From positions 826,445 to 890,444 of the forward strand of contig JASVEC010000022.1 in the NCBI GenBank assembly GCA_030770535.1: a stretch of 64,000 bases of DNA, in the 5' to 3' direction. The DNA comes from Batkoa obscura. Taxonomy: Eukaryota; Entomophthoromycota; Entomophthoromycetes; Entomophthorales; Batkoaceae. Of the stretch, positions 1 through 12,209 are shown one piece after another. Under the pieces are notes generated by a model. That model was given only the letters and a program-made list of their open reading frames with translations, was not told the DNA's origin and made no database searches. Made by a program: the position numbers and the translations under genes. The first letter of the stretch is position 1; each line of letters starts with the position of its first letter.

Positions 1-614
1 TTTTCGATAATGTAACCAGGAATAAAACTAAATTTAAAAAGTTAATTTAAAACAAGGATAATAAATAATAATTTTTTCTTACAATGTTTTATCTTTGGGA
101 CGAAAAAGTACCAATTCATTTTTAAAAAAAGTTTTGGCCAATTGTATGGCCACTTTTTCTTGAAGTTGACTTTTTTCTTTTGAATCTTTTATTTTTTCAA
201 TAAACATATGCTAATAGTAAAATTACAATAATGATTACCTAAATATGTTTTATTGTCAATAAGCTTTAAAATTTCCTGACGCAATTCTAAACCGAGCCTT
301 CTAATAACAAGTTCCTCTACGTATTTCTCATTGAGTAAAGCTTCTTCATACTTAAGGTTATCTTTTCCAGTTAATTCACATTCCCAAATATTAGCACTAT
401 ATAAATTCCATTTATAGCTATAATCTCTAATAGTTTTGTATTATATTAGAACCCAATATTATTATAAAAGTTGTTATTACCTGTAATTATCAAATATTTC
501 CCCTGTTAATTTATTAAAAAAGAAAGGAACATTTTTCAATTCTTGAATTTCTTTTTTACTTAAATTAACATATCTTGGCTGCCTTAAAAACTGACGATTA
601 TTATACAAAGGCAT
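1..614 (-). CDS. WAC-domain protein (ACF1/Itc1-like ISWI chromatin-remodelling subunit), partial
   Basis: The N-terminal part of a larger protein that continues past the left edge. Exons read from the start at 614: 481-614, 239-426, 83-185 and 1-27 (partial). The residues after the start resemble the WAC domain of ACF1/BAZ1A/Itc1: a short leader, then YSANIWECELTGK followed by NLKYEEALLNEK, which is the family's 'ARIWTCKVTGKSNLTYEEALESE' region. WAC domains bind DNA next to ISWI-type ATPases, so a nuclear chromatin-assembly or remodelling role is inferred. The 3' acceptor of intron 2 is placed at 186-187 because the nearer AG would give an early stop; this is the least certain junction. DDT and later domains would lie outside the window. 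Confidence 0.72.
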
Positions 615-1020
615 TTTACTTTTTTAAAAAGAAAGAAGTATTTGATTTAAAACTTTTCGATTTTAAAGGTAAGCTTTTTCCCATCCACCAATCATTCCAA
701 ATTTAAAAGTGATTTCCTATTTTTAGTAAGTTTTTATTATATTACGCTTCAAGCCTATCATATACATATATTTCATTTCTTTATCGAATGGTATACTACA
801 CTTCAGAATAAAAAGTATAGTGGTTTATATTCACTACTTTGTTTACACTATCATTACAATAAAATTTAGAAAAATCAATATTATCTTTTAAACTTTTTAT
901 TCATTTTGATGCTAAAATACAACTAAATCTGGGCTATTAGTCAAAAACAATTGATTACATTCTATAAATAGTTGGACAATAATTTTTATTTAGTATACCA
1001 GCTCTCTACTATAGTTCTAT
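615..1020. other. intergenic spacer, nothing recognised
   Basis: AT-rich spacer between the end of ELP4 and the start of the WAC-domain gene, both on the minus strand. No coding exon with splice support, RNA gene or repeat was recognised. Confidence 0.5.
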
Positions 1021-2420
1021 TTAAAATTCTAAAGGATCTTTTTTCGATGGAGGGGGAGCCTTATTCGAAGTAATTCTTCTAGGACCAGCTTGATCTTTAT
1101 CGTTATCTTTAGGTTCTACTCTCCTTTCGGACACGCCACCTTCAATAGGGAGATGATAGGTTTCAATTAACAATTTTTTTCTCTTTAATTTAAAGCCCAA
1201 GTTATTTTCACTTTTTTGTTGAAATTTTAATCCAAGAGAAGTAAATGAATTTAATCTTGGGAACTTGTGGATAAAAAACAATCCTTGATATTCTTCATTA
1301 CTTGCTTTTTTATTTTCTCTATCTATTTTTAATTATTTACTATTTATATCATATTTATATTATACATTATAATTACCTGCAAATGATTTAAATTCTAATG
1401 CTGTATCACAAATAGATTGAATTGCCAAAATTTGATCCTCTTCAAATAAATAAGGTGGGAAACTTAACATCATTACACTAAATGAATATCTCAATAATCC
1501 TTTTACCATATAAATAAATCTATATATATCCTGTTTATAATATTAATATATATTGCTCGTATTAAACTAATTAAGTTACTTCAAATTTTGTAATGCAGCC
1601 TAAAGGTGAGCCGATCAAATAAATTGCAATTCGAAGTATTCTGCGTGATGATAATGGTATTCCTTCAATCTTTGAGCTTTTGTTTCATTTGTTATTATTT
1701 TTACAAATAAGAGAATATTAGTCATTACCTAAATTCATTTGAAATCAGCTCTTCAATCTTTGAAAATATAGCTGCGAAATCAATGTCGTCATTGGTTGCA
1801 TCAATCAGGATTGGCACATTTTTTTCTATAGCTTCTTTATTTAAGTGAGTCGTTAAATCTAAAGTTGGACAATATTTTATGTCTTTATCTTGATCTTCTA
1901 TAAATTTGAATTTTTTAATTTGTTTTATTAATAGGTTAAATTTACTACCTTCTGATTTTTGTTTTAAGTTTGGTAAATCTTTGTATCTCCAAGCAATCGT
2001 TAAGTCCTCTTTAGCTTCTTTCTTAACCACTTTTTCTTTGACAATAGGCAACTCATAGACACCAGGTAATTTATTAACAATAGCTTGGGGTTCATGATCA
2101 AAAGAAATCAAACAGATTTTATGGTTTAAAATAATTCCAGAAGATAAAAAATAACTTAGAGCAATATTCGAATAATCTGTATATCTATCACTTAATAATA
2201 ATGTGATAGTGCCAATTGGTATACCACCACCTAAAAGAGAATCCAAACTATTCATACCATAACTCGTCAATAATAAGCTACTTTGATAACTGCTTAATTT
2301 TGTCCCACCAGGTAAACTTACTGTCACCTTGCTTGTTTTCTTTTTAAATGAACTCATCTTAATTGAAATTGGAATCTCATAGTGATGAAAATAATGTTTA
2401 GTACTACTAAAATAAGCCAA
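1021..2420 (-). CDS. ELP4: Elongator complex protein 4 (PAXNEB)
   Basis: Elp4 is part of the Elp4-5-6 RecA-like hexamer of Elongator, which modifies wobble uridines of tRNAs. Exons: 1729-2420, 1580-1676, 1377-1530, 1021-1304. Phases close to 408 codons. Family marks: a start MSSFKKK at 2357, GTKLSSYQSSLLLTSYGMNSLD then LLGGGIPIGTITLL (strand and loop of the degenerate RecA fold, no Walker A), LISFDHEP, the exon-2 segment RILRIAIYLIGSPLG, and a C-terminal GLFFIHKFPRLNSFTS then LGFKLKRKKLLIETYHLP. The long ORF opens at 2420, but relatives start at the MSSF methionine, so 2357 is the more likely initiation codon and the 21 extra residues are doubtful. Confidence 0.93.
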
Positions 2421-3420
2421 TTAAATTAGCTATAGCTTTTCCTTGAAATTGCACATTTTTATAAATTTCATTTTTCCGATTGTCACAAATTTTTAAATTT
2501 ATTTTCATAAAGATTTAAGCCTTCATTGTAATTATGATACGAATATTTCTATTATTGAAAAGAATTAAACCCGTTGTATCCTAAAATTTTGTTCCTTTAC
2601 CTTGATTGTCTTTTTTTGTCTTTCATTTGTCGACTATTAACTGAAAAAAAGCTTTAAACCTTAAAATTAGAAGGCTTTATTAAAGTGAATTGAGGATCAA
2701 ACAACTTGAAAATACAAGTCAAAATACATTTTTAGATGTTTCTATATGTCTTCTTTGTTGATAAATTCTATTTACATTTTTCCATTCAATAGCACTTGAA
2801 CAATAGACAAATGAATAATATCAAAAAATACACTCTCCTTTATCTTGATATTGTTTAGTTATTTAAATTATAACACGCTTTAAAGGAATACCATTAATGT
2901 TTCAATATATAGCTTTAAGAATAAATAAAAGTTTGGAGTATTACGACTACTTATAGTATGATAAAAGAAGGATTTTTTGATAGTTGGTTAAAAAAAGAAA
3001 CTAAAAATTATTATGCCAAACCCAACTATTGGTAAAATTTCATTATCTTTTAAAATAATAACAGTTTTTGACATTTATTTATTTTAGTTAAATAGTTTAT
3101 TATTAGCGTTGTTTTGTAGCCATATATTAAATGTTTCTATTATATTTCATTTTGTTTAATAAAAGAGTTATAATATTAAATAATAATGCCATGATAACTG
3201 AAGAAATCACATAACTGATGCTATCACCAATAACGACGTATGTTAAAACGGAATTTTTCTATTTAATATTTATAGAGAGTTCATATTACATTTTATGTTA
3301 ATGTGTCTTTTATTATATTTATTGTAACTGTTTATAATTTAACGTCTTGCTCTCAATAAAAATAATTTATAAATGCCATTTATCATGGTTTGAGTAGTAA
3401 ATAAAATTGACATTTTAATA
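2421..3420. other. intergenic spacer upstream of ELP4, no gene seen
   Basis: About 1 kb of AT-rich sequence upstream of ELP4. It has no coding exon with splice support. It ends at a short inverted-repeat element beginning near 3421. Confidence 0.5.
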
Positions 3421-3520
3421 AATGGGAATGTATTTTTTCGTTTAAGAATTTTGCTAACAATCTTTCTACTTAAATAGCGCTTAAAAATGAAAAAAGTAAT
3501 AAAGACAAAAAACATCCTCA
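3421..3520. repeat. MITE-like element, copy A
   Basis: About 100 bp with imperfect terminal inverted repeats (left TGGGAATGTATTTTTT, right AAAAAACATCCTCA). It shares an internal core with the copies at 4940, 29250, 46917, 48608, 55537 and 56156: TTTAAGAATTTT, then CTAACAATCTTT, then AAATAGCGCTTAAAAA. It has no coding capacity of its own. Confidence 0.8.
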
Positions 3521-3696
3521 AGTATAATTTAAAGAGTGATTTTAGATCTAATGGTATTTAAGTAATTAGTAGTAGTTTGTTGCAACTTTATCCCATTTAA
3601 TATTAGGATCCTATCGAATAAGTTGTAGAAACTAAGCCTTGCATCTAATAGAAAAGGCCCAATAAATAGTAAAAAGGTAGTAAATGTATAGTCAAT

Positions 3697-4830
3697 TTAC
3701 GCATCATTTTTAGTCAGCTTATAATCCTTAACAATAAATGTTTGGAGATTCGGAAAAAGAAATAAAAAGGAAAGTAAATATTTGTATAAAGTGCTAAAGG
3801 AACTGACTTTGATATGATTTATATATCTACATTGAAGTGAGTCAAGCTTATATTTTTGAATATTAGTATCGTTTGTAAAAGATTTACCAAATATCTTCTT
3901 AATACTAAGCTTCAATTTTTTGCCTAAGTGAAATACTTTAATGCTAGGCGTTAAAGAAATTGAATCTGATAGCTTATCTATTAAATTAAAATAATTTATT
4001 TCCTTTACAGTCAATACTTTTAAAAATTCTTCATCAATAGGATCTTGTATTCCAAAATAATCTAAGAAAATGATACCAATGTCTTTAAGTAAGTTTAAAT
4101 TGTAGTTCTTGTTATTTTCAAATAAATAGCTATGATAATTCCTCAATTTTGTACTTTTATATTTCTTTAAGTTACCAGAGCATTTAATATTATCATCAAA
4201 AGGTCCATCGATTTCTAGTTTTATATTGGGAATAAAATTTATATTGCAATTAATTTTTGTAAAGTCTTCATACCGAAATCCACTCAAATAGACTGTTTTT
4301 AACTTAATAAAATTCGCTTTGATAACATCAAGATCATTAAGTTTTAAACCTCTACAGGCGATTTGGTTTAAGTGATTTCAATTTTTTTGAATCAAAAGTT
4401 TAATAATATCTTCAATCGCTATATCATGCATCTCATGTTCAAATACTTTTTGACTTGGTATAAATAAGTGCCAAATAGTTTAGATACTTGACTATAATTA
4501 AAAGCGTTTATTTTCATTTGCTTCAATCCTGGTAACTTAATATTTACATAAAGATGACAATATTGACAATATTTATTAAAATTATGATCTTTGCGATTTC
4601 TGAAAAACATAGATCTGACATTTGAACAACAATTGAAAAGTTCAATAGCCCTATTAGTGTCGTATATATTCAAATGTCTCATCAATAATCCATTTCCTTT
4701 GATGAGTTTTCTTGGTAACACTTGTATATTTCAGTTCTATCATTAGCTTGAGTTGTTTGGTTTCTTTTCTTACAAAGCAGTAATCAAGTAGCTCAAATGT
4801 TTCTTCTAGTAATATATTAGTTAATTAAAC
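3697..4830 (-). pseudogene. decayed F-box/LRR (RNI-like) gene
   Basis: Two open stretches (4419-4721 and 3697-4287, minus strand) belong to one former leucine-rich-repeat gene of the same general type as the intact gene at 27517-28926: Ile/Leu/Asn/Lys-rich with irregular repeats such as VFHLGKKLKLSIKKIFG and LFLFPNLQTFIV. The bridging sequence (about 4290-4440) continues the LRR pattern in frame with the downstream part (for example ANFIKLKTVYLSGFRYEDF) but has a stop near 4380, and a frame change is needed near 4440. The remains of an N-terminal F-box-like helix can be read at about 4735-4830. No short intron repairs these breaks, so I call it a pseudogene. Copies of the small inverted-repeat element lie on both sides. 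Confidence 0.6.
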
Positions 4831-4939
4831 TTTAGTGGCATTTTAAAGCAAAGTTGTTACTAAAGGACTAGTTCTCTAAAATTTTGAAATAAAGAGTAGT
4901 TTTATATTAATCATAATTACCTTATAGGAACTAAATTAT

Positions 4940-5044
4940 ATATGGTGATGTATTTTATTGTTTAAGAATTTTACTAACAATCTTTGCACTCAAATAGCGC
5001 TTAAAAAACGGAAAAGCAATAAAATCAAAAAAACATCACCATAT
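4940..5044. repeat. MITE-like element, copy B
   Basis: 105 bp with the best-matched ends in the window: left ATATGGTGATGTATTTT, right AAAACATCACCATAT. The core is the same as copy A (TTTTACTAACAATCTTTGC, then CAAATAGCGCTTAAAAAA). Terminal TA dinucleotides fit a TA target-site preference, but the flanking duplication is ambiguous in such AT-rich DNA. Confidence 0.85.
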
Positions 5045-6044
5045 TGTCACATCTAAGTCTTGGACAATTCTCCTCTAAATGATAAATCAGGGTCTTACCA
5101 AACCTAACAAATAAACTATGAAAGGTTTTTGATGGTGCCAGTTTTGTAAATCAAATTATTAATTCTATAAATAGGATAGCTATATATTTTTAATCAAATC
5201 CAACCTATAGTCGCATTATCATATGTCTTTATTCAAAATATTATTACAAAAATGGATAATGTTTTGTAAGAAACGTAAGTATTTTGTTTTACACTTTAAA
5301 GAATCAATCGGTTATCATTTACATTTAAAAGTACGATTAAACTTTATAATCAGCAATAAATAAATATTATTGCAAAGGAGTGAGGAAATAAATTAAAGTA
5401 AAAGAGAAGTAAATCCTTAAAATATTTGAAAAACATACATAGTGATGCATTTTTAGTTCTCTTTTATGTTTATTTACCTTGGGGAAGATAAAAATTGAAG
5501 AGCAGCAACAATATATATCTTATAAATGGAACTATTATATTTTAATCACAGTAGTATAAATTGAATAAATAATTACTTCTGTGGAACTAACAATTTCTGT
5601 CTTTAATCCTCTCATTTTATTTGACTAGGAGTTACTTTCTAGAACTTATTTTACTTTATGAAAAACAAGTTGTAACTTTGGCAGCTTTATTTATTTTGAT
5701 TAAGTATATTAGTAGATAGACTCTCTTTTTTAATTGCATTTTTTTTGTTTTGATCAATTACTTTTATCATAGAAAATATTACAATTTAAAGTAAAAACCC
5801 AAAGAAATAAAACGGTTACACATACTAATATGCATATTATACTTTTATAAAATACAAGCTATATTATAATTCACAATAAATCATTCCATTAATAGGTTCA
5901 AAAAAATAAATTAATAAACCCTCAATGACTGAAAATTACTATACAAACTTAATTAAACAAACTCGTAATATGAAATTAGTTAATAGCTAATAAAATAATT
6001 ATTTGATTTATAACAAAATTGTAGTTATTGAAATATTGAGAAAT
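5045..6044. other. intergenic spacer downstream of RAB2, nothing recognised
   Basis: About 1 kb of AT-rich sequence between the MITE copy B and the 3' end of RAB2. No exon, RNA gene or terminal-repeat element was recognised. Confidence 0.5.
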
Positions 6045-7114
<1,070 letters not shown>

Positions 7115-7289
7115 TTTAATTAAAAGCTAAATTAAAAAAGTTAAAAATAAAAAGTTTAGTTTTATCCTGTGGCTTTTTTATGAGGTGAAAACTAAAATTA
7201 TGATCAAATCTAAGAATGCTCCAAATTACTTAATCAAGTCAGATTCCTCAGCTTGAATTGCAAAGTTTGAACTTTTGCTGGTTTGCATT

Positions 7290-7294
7290 ATTGG
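7290..7294 (-). promoter_or_regulatory. CCAAT box between RAB2 and PFDN1
   Basis: ATTGG on the plus strand, 43 bp before the PFDN1 start and 176 bp upstream of the RAB2 start. It is one of many CCAAT boxes in the 5' spacers of this window and a plausible HAP/NF-Y site. Confidence 0.35.
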
Positions 7295-7336
7295 TTGTTA
7301 AAGGTAAAAGAGAATTTCGAGTTTTCTTGTTACGAA

Positions 7337-7786
7337 ATGAGTGAAGGCCAAGCACAACAGGTAGACAACAAACTATATATATAGTAACAAAACTAATCGA
7401 CCTAGCTATTTCTTAGCATTCAAAATAAACTAATCGAAGATGAAAGAAATTTAAATGTCATTCATCAACAGATAGCTACAATTGAAAGAGAAGTCAAGAG
7501 CAATCAACTAATTTTAAGTCAGATTAAAGAGTTTGATAATGTAGAGCGTACCTTTAAATCAGTTGGAAAAATGTAATTAGAACTAAATCCTTAATTTTTT
7601 TACTTTATTAACCTTTTATTAAGGTTTGTATTCACCCCTGTACAGCAGATTGAGAAAGAAAATGTAGATACCACTGCAAAAAATCAAGAACTTTTACAAG
7701 CTTTAAAAAAGAAAGCCAAGTTTTTAGAAAACAAAGTCAATGATACTCGTTCTCACTTAAAAGATGTACTGCATTCAAGAGCTTAA
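7337..7786 (+). CDS. PFD1: prefoldin subunit 1 (beta-type)
   Basis: Prefoldin is a hexameric cytosolic chaperone that hands nascent actin and tubulin to the CCT chaperonin. Exons: 7337-7383, 7417-7572, 7624-7786, giving 121 residues (human PFDN1 has 122). The beta-prefoldin signature RTFKSVGKMFVFTP is the central beta-hairpin, flanked by two long coiled-coil helices. The first intron is uncertain: the only in-frame join I found uses a 33-nt intron (7384-7416), shorter than any other here. The obvious GTAGAC donor at 7361 gives the wrong phase. Exons 2 and 3 are secure. Confidence 0.85.
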
Positions 7787-7853
7787 TTTTAAATAAAAAT
7801 ACTTTTAATTTATATTCTATTTTATTTTATTTTTATCTATATGATTCTATGAC

Positions 7854-9806
7854 TTAAAGAGGTAGCGTAACAAGTGCCTTAAGCAACAGATTCTTCTCTG
7901 AGATTCTACATATAAGTGCAAATCTATGATTACGCGATTTAACATTAAGTAATTCCTTTCTATCCATTTCAATTGAAGTTATTGGAGAAAACAAACTAAG
8001 TCGATGGTTTATCAATCTCCTTAACACGTTTCCAATTTTAACATAGATCTCATTCGCTTTCTTATGGTGGCTGGTTTTATGTTTTTTATTTTTTTGTTCT
8101 ACACTCAATAGATCACTCCATTGTTCATACTTCTCACTCATAAATTCCTTTAATTCGTTTATTCCTTCTTCCTTATCAAATTTAGTCATAAGCTGTGCTA
8201 TTTTTGCTTCAGGAAGATGTAAAACATAAAGTAGATTAAAGAAGTTAAAGCTTATTTGCCCTTCACTTAAAATTCGCAAATCCGCTAAATTAAGCATCTC
8301 TTCTTCTTCTTCTTCTTCTTCTTCTTCATCGTCTACAATTTCACCTTCTATTTCACTTTCATCTATTTCTTGTTCATCTTCATTATCACTTTCTTCGCCT
8401 TCGCCTCCATCGTCATGATCATTGCCTTCTTCCTCTTCTTCTTCACCCTCGATTTCATCTTCTCCTTCCTCTTCATAAAAAGCCTGAGCAAGTCTATTAA
8501 AAAATTCTACCTTGTTTAGTAGCTCACTATCATTTATTTCATCCTTACTCAAAAACTCCTCAATTACATATTTAGTATTAAATATAATATCTTCATCCGG
8601 GTTATCCAAGTCTGCAAACCCATATCTTTCTAACAACTCCGAGTTATTAAGTATACCATAAGTATTGAATATTTCTTTATCTTTTTTACACTTTAACACT
8701 ACTCTTAACTGTATCTGATTATCTTTATCATAATCTTTATCTAACTCGTAGCATTCTTCTTCATTAAGTTCACTTTTGATGCCACTGGGCTCAGTTTCTT
8801 CTTCATCAATTAATTCAACAACTGAATCTGTATCACTATTATTTGATTTGGAGCATTCTTCTCCTTCTATTTCCTCTTCGTCTAATCCTTCTTCTTCAAC
8901 TGAGTGAACACAATCTTCGATGGCTCCACATTCTTCACATACTGAGTCCGACTCTAAATGTATGTTTTCAGCTCTTGACTTATGATTGAACCTAGCTAAA
9001 GTTAATAAATTAAGCAATATCATATACTGTTAGTCTTACAAATCAGCTAATGGAACCATAGCTTCACCATGGTATTCATCAACTGCGAAAGCTCTAGAGT
9101 TGACTAAAGTGATAGCATTAAGATACGAGCTTAGAGTAAAAAATGATTTGTCAAAAATAGCAGGGTATTTCTGAACTAGAGGGAGAATGATTGTGTTGTA
9201 ATTTTCAGTAAGCCCTGTCTAAAAACGATCAATGAAACTCAATATATATTATTATTTAAAGCTACTTACTTTATATTCATTTACAATACTTCCAATCTGA
9301 GTACCATTTAACTTTACCAAGTCACTTTGCTCCCAAAGTGTAGGTACACTTTCAAACTTTTGCATTATATTGAAATAGTCATACCATGGTGACCTTTCTT
9401 GAATACTTAATTCATACATAAGTGCAATAACCAAAGCAGTCTTGTCAAACATCTCTTCGTCTTCAAAGACATTGGCAATACCACAAGTTCTATGTGATAA
9501 TATGGATTCTTTAGGTATCGTGCAAACTAAAAAATATTGTTATTTTTAGAATATTTTTAATAAAAGATTCTTACTTATCTCATCTTCGTCAATATCCTGT
9601 TTAGCAAGGACACCAAAGTCATGTCCTGAAGTAGGTGTTTGGTCATTTTTAATACCATTTCTACTATTATTCTTTAACTCTCTGGTACAGTTAACTTTGA
9701 TTTCTATTTTTTCTTCATCATACCAAATTCTATTAAGCTTCAACCATCTTTTAAACTTGATTAGTAATTGTTCTCCTTGACTATCTATTCCATTTAATAC
9801 TGCCAT
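7854..9806 (-). CDS. SET-domain protein lysine methyltransferase (SETD6/Rubisco-LSMT class)
   Basis: Exons: 9575-9806, 9270-9526, 9040-9218, 7854-8991, closing to 601 residues. The split SET domain is visible: an N-terminal helix (LLIKFKRWLKLNRIWYD), IICTIPKESILSHRTC, the inserted helical I-SET (ALVIALMYELSIQERSPW), SRAFAVDEYHGEAMVPLADL and then FNHKSRAENIHL, the AdoMet-binding NH motif, which is created only by splicing at 8991/9040. The C-terminal part resembles the substrate-binding domain of this class (SEGQISFNFFNLLYVLHLPEA). A very acidic Glu/Asp insertion (about residues 390-460, from a TTC-rich stretch at 8290-8480) separates the two. This class methylates ribosomal or chromatin proteins; the substrate cannot be told. 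Confidence 0.85.
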
Positions 9807-9861
9807 TTTGATAATTAAAAAGCATTCTTTAAATTTTTAATAATTTCTATTTATTCTTTTC

Positions 9862-9866
9862 ATTGG
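9862..9866 (-). promoter_or_regulatory. CCAAT box between SET-domain gene and PRP17
   Basis: ATTGG on the plus strand inside the 131-bp divergent spacer, about 55 bp upstream of the SET gene start and 72 bp before the PRP17 start. It could serve both. Confidence 0.35.
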
Positions 9867-9937
9867 CCATAAAAGAATTTGACTAAATCATGGAAATTTT
9901 ATTCCTTTAGATATTGCCCATCTTTCAACTCAAAAAA

Positions 9938-12157
9938 ATGGATTTGACCAAATATAATAGCAGTAGTGAAGGGGAAGAAACCACAGCACTCCCTCTAGCT
10001 GATAAAGTAATCAAATATAAAGTACAAACAGCGCCAGAGGTTGAAATAGAGGTAAGAGGTCATTTTCATCAGTTTTTTCTTATGAGATAACCTTATTTGT
10101 AGAAACAAGACATATATAAAAATTACATTAAAGAAGATAAAAATAGTGCAAAAAAAGTGGGTGGGTTAGCCACCAGATCAATCATGGAAATCAATATTCC
10201 TTATGAGCACATGCCAAAACAGGAAGATTTATCCAATCATCCAAGTGAAAAAGCGCAGCAATTATTAGCAAAACAGGGAGTTTATGGTAAATTTAATTGA
10301 CCATTTTTGATGACTTGGCTTTAATTTTCTACAGGTCACCTTGAGCCTCAATCTTATTCGGATTACCATTTCATGGCTCAAAATCATAATTTCCTATCCA
10401 GAGGATTTGCAAAGGATCCCAGTATTAATACTTTAGATGATAAGGGAAACTTAGGACGTGGTATGGACGGCACTGGATATGTTGGAGATGTAGAAAAATT
10501 CAATCATTATAATGGTATTAACTGAAATATTCAAATTAGAGACAAAGTTCATTAAAATAATTTATTAAAGGTATTGATGTTGGCCTTGAGATGCCTAAAA
10601 AGATACGCAAAGAAATTAAAAGTAAAAGAAAATCTAAAGGAGATGTGGCGGTATTAGAAGGGGAAAATGCTTATCTTGGACCTTGGGCTGGGTACCAAGA
10701 AGATAAAACTGACGAGCCGCCAGAGGCTAGTTTAGAGGTAATGGATATAATATTGATTTTATAGAATACTCTATAACTTTTAATAGGATTTAACTAAAGA
10801 AGCCCTTTCTGAAGAAGAAGAAGAAAAGAAAAAGAAAAAAGTTAGGGAATTGGCAGAGGGTATGGAATCAAGTATATTCCATGGTAATAATTTTTTTTAT
10901 TAAAGATAGAATTATAATGGTAACATAATTTTAAAGGTACTGAAGAGCGTGATTATCTTGGAAGAACATACATGCACATACCGCTTGATTTAGATGTTGA
11001 TTTACATGCTGAGCCTGGCTCAGTACAAAATTTCTTACCAAAGAAATTGATACATACTTGGGAAGGTCATGCTAAAGGAACATCCTGTGCTAGGTTGTTT
11101 CCAGGCTCAGGACATTTATTATTGTCTTGTGGTATGGATTCTAAAGTTAAAGTAGGTCTAATTTTAAACAACATTTTAAATAGTTAATAATTTATATTTA
11201 GTTATGGGATGTTTATCATGAACGTGAATTGTTGCGATCATATATTGGGCACAATAAAACGATACGTGAAGTTAATTTTAGTAGTGATGGTTCAAGGTTT
11301 ATTTCATGCTCCTATGATCGATTTATTAAGATTTGGGATACTGAAACTGGTAAAATCATTTAGTAAAGTGTTTTTATACATTTATTCATCTATTGTTAGG
11401 CCAATGTATACGTACTATTACCACCGGAAAGATCCCATATACAGCTAAATTTATGCCAGACCCAAATCGACAAAATATAATCATGGCTGGGTTTTCAGAT
11501 AAAAAAATCATACAGGTAAACAAAATTACTATTTATTATTATATTGTATTATTTACTCACTTTTCTAGTTCGACATAAATAGCGGCAACATCAAACAGGA
11601 ATACGACCAGCATTTAGGAGCCATTAACAGCATTACCTTTGTAGATGATAATAAAAGATTCATGTCTACCTCAGACGATAAAACTTTACGTGTATGGGAA
11701 AATGATATACCCGTAGTGATCAAATATGTAGCTGAACCTCATATGCACTCAATGCCAAGTGTAAGTTTGCATCCAAGCAAAAAATATGTGGCCTGTCAAT
11801 CTTTAGACAATCAAATATTGATTTATGGAGCTAAAGGTAGATTCTCTCAAAACAATAAAAAACGCTTTACAGGCCACGTTGTGGCTGGGTATGCATGTCA
11901 ACCTAACTTTTCTCCTGATGGGAGATTTTTAATTTCAGGGGATGCTGATGGCTCCCTTTGGTTTTGGGATTGGAAGACTACAAAGGTTTTAAAGTAAGTT
12001 TAGTATTGTATTACGCTATTTATTTTGATTCATTAATTTTATTTGAAGAAAAATGAAATGTCATAAATCGGTACTTATTGGTTGTGAATGGCACCCACAT
12101 GAAACCTCAAAGGTCGTTACTTGGTCCTGGGATGGGTCCATTAAATACTGGGATTAA
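9938..12157 (+). CDS. CDC40: pre-mRNA splicing factor PRP17/CDC40 (WD40)
   Basis: Second-step splicing factor that joins the spliceosome around the catalytic centre. Ten exons: 9938-10051, 10103-10286, 10335-10514, 10571-10737, 10787-10883, 10937-11151, 11202-11349, 11400-11515, 11569-11993, 12049-12157, closing to 584 residues (human CDC40 has 579). The N-terminal half carries the family's conserved unstructured motifs ([45 protein letters not shown]). The C-terminal half is a seven-blade WD40 propeller ([57 protein letters not shown]). It starts in a short divergent spacer shared with the SET-domain gene. Confidence 0.96.
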
Positions 12158-12209
12158 TAAAGATAATTATTAAATATGCCTAATTAAAGAGTATTTATTC
12201 ATTTGCATT

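Noticed and set aside
3339-3521. 60-residue basic ORF on the minus strand
   Set aside because: It lies mostly inside MITE copy A, and its sequence is a translation of the repeat. No homology or splice support.
4419-4721. a separate small gene
   Set aside because: Its LRR-like sequence continues into 3697-4287 after a frame change, so it is part of one decayed F-box/LRR gene.
7361-7416. GTAGAC donor for the first prefoldin intron
   Set aside because: Joining CAG to the exon at 7417 gives a stop within three codons, so the later GTAACA donor is preferred despite the short intron.
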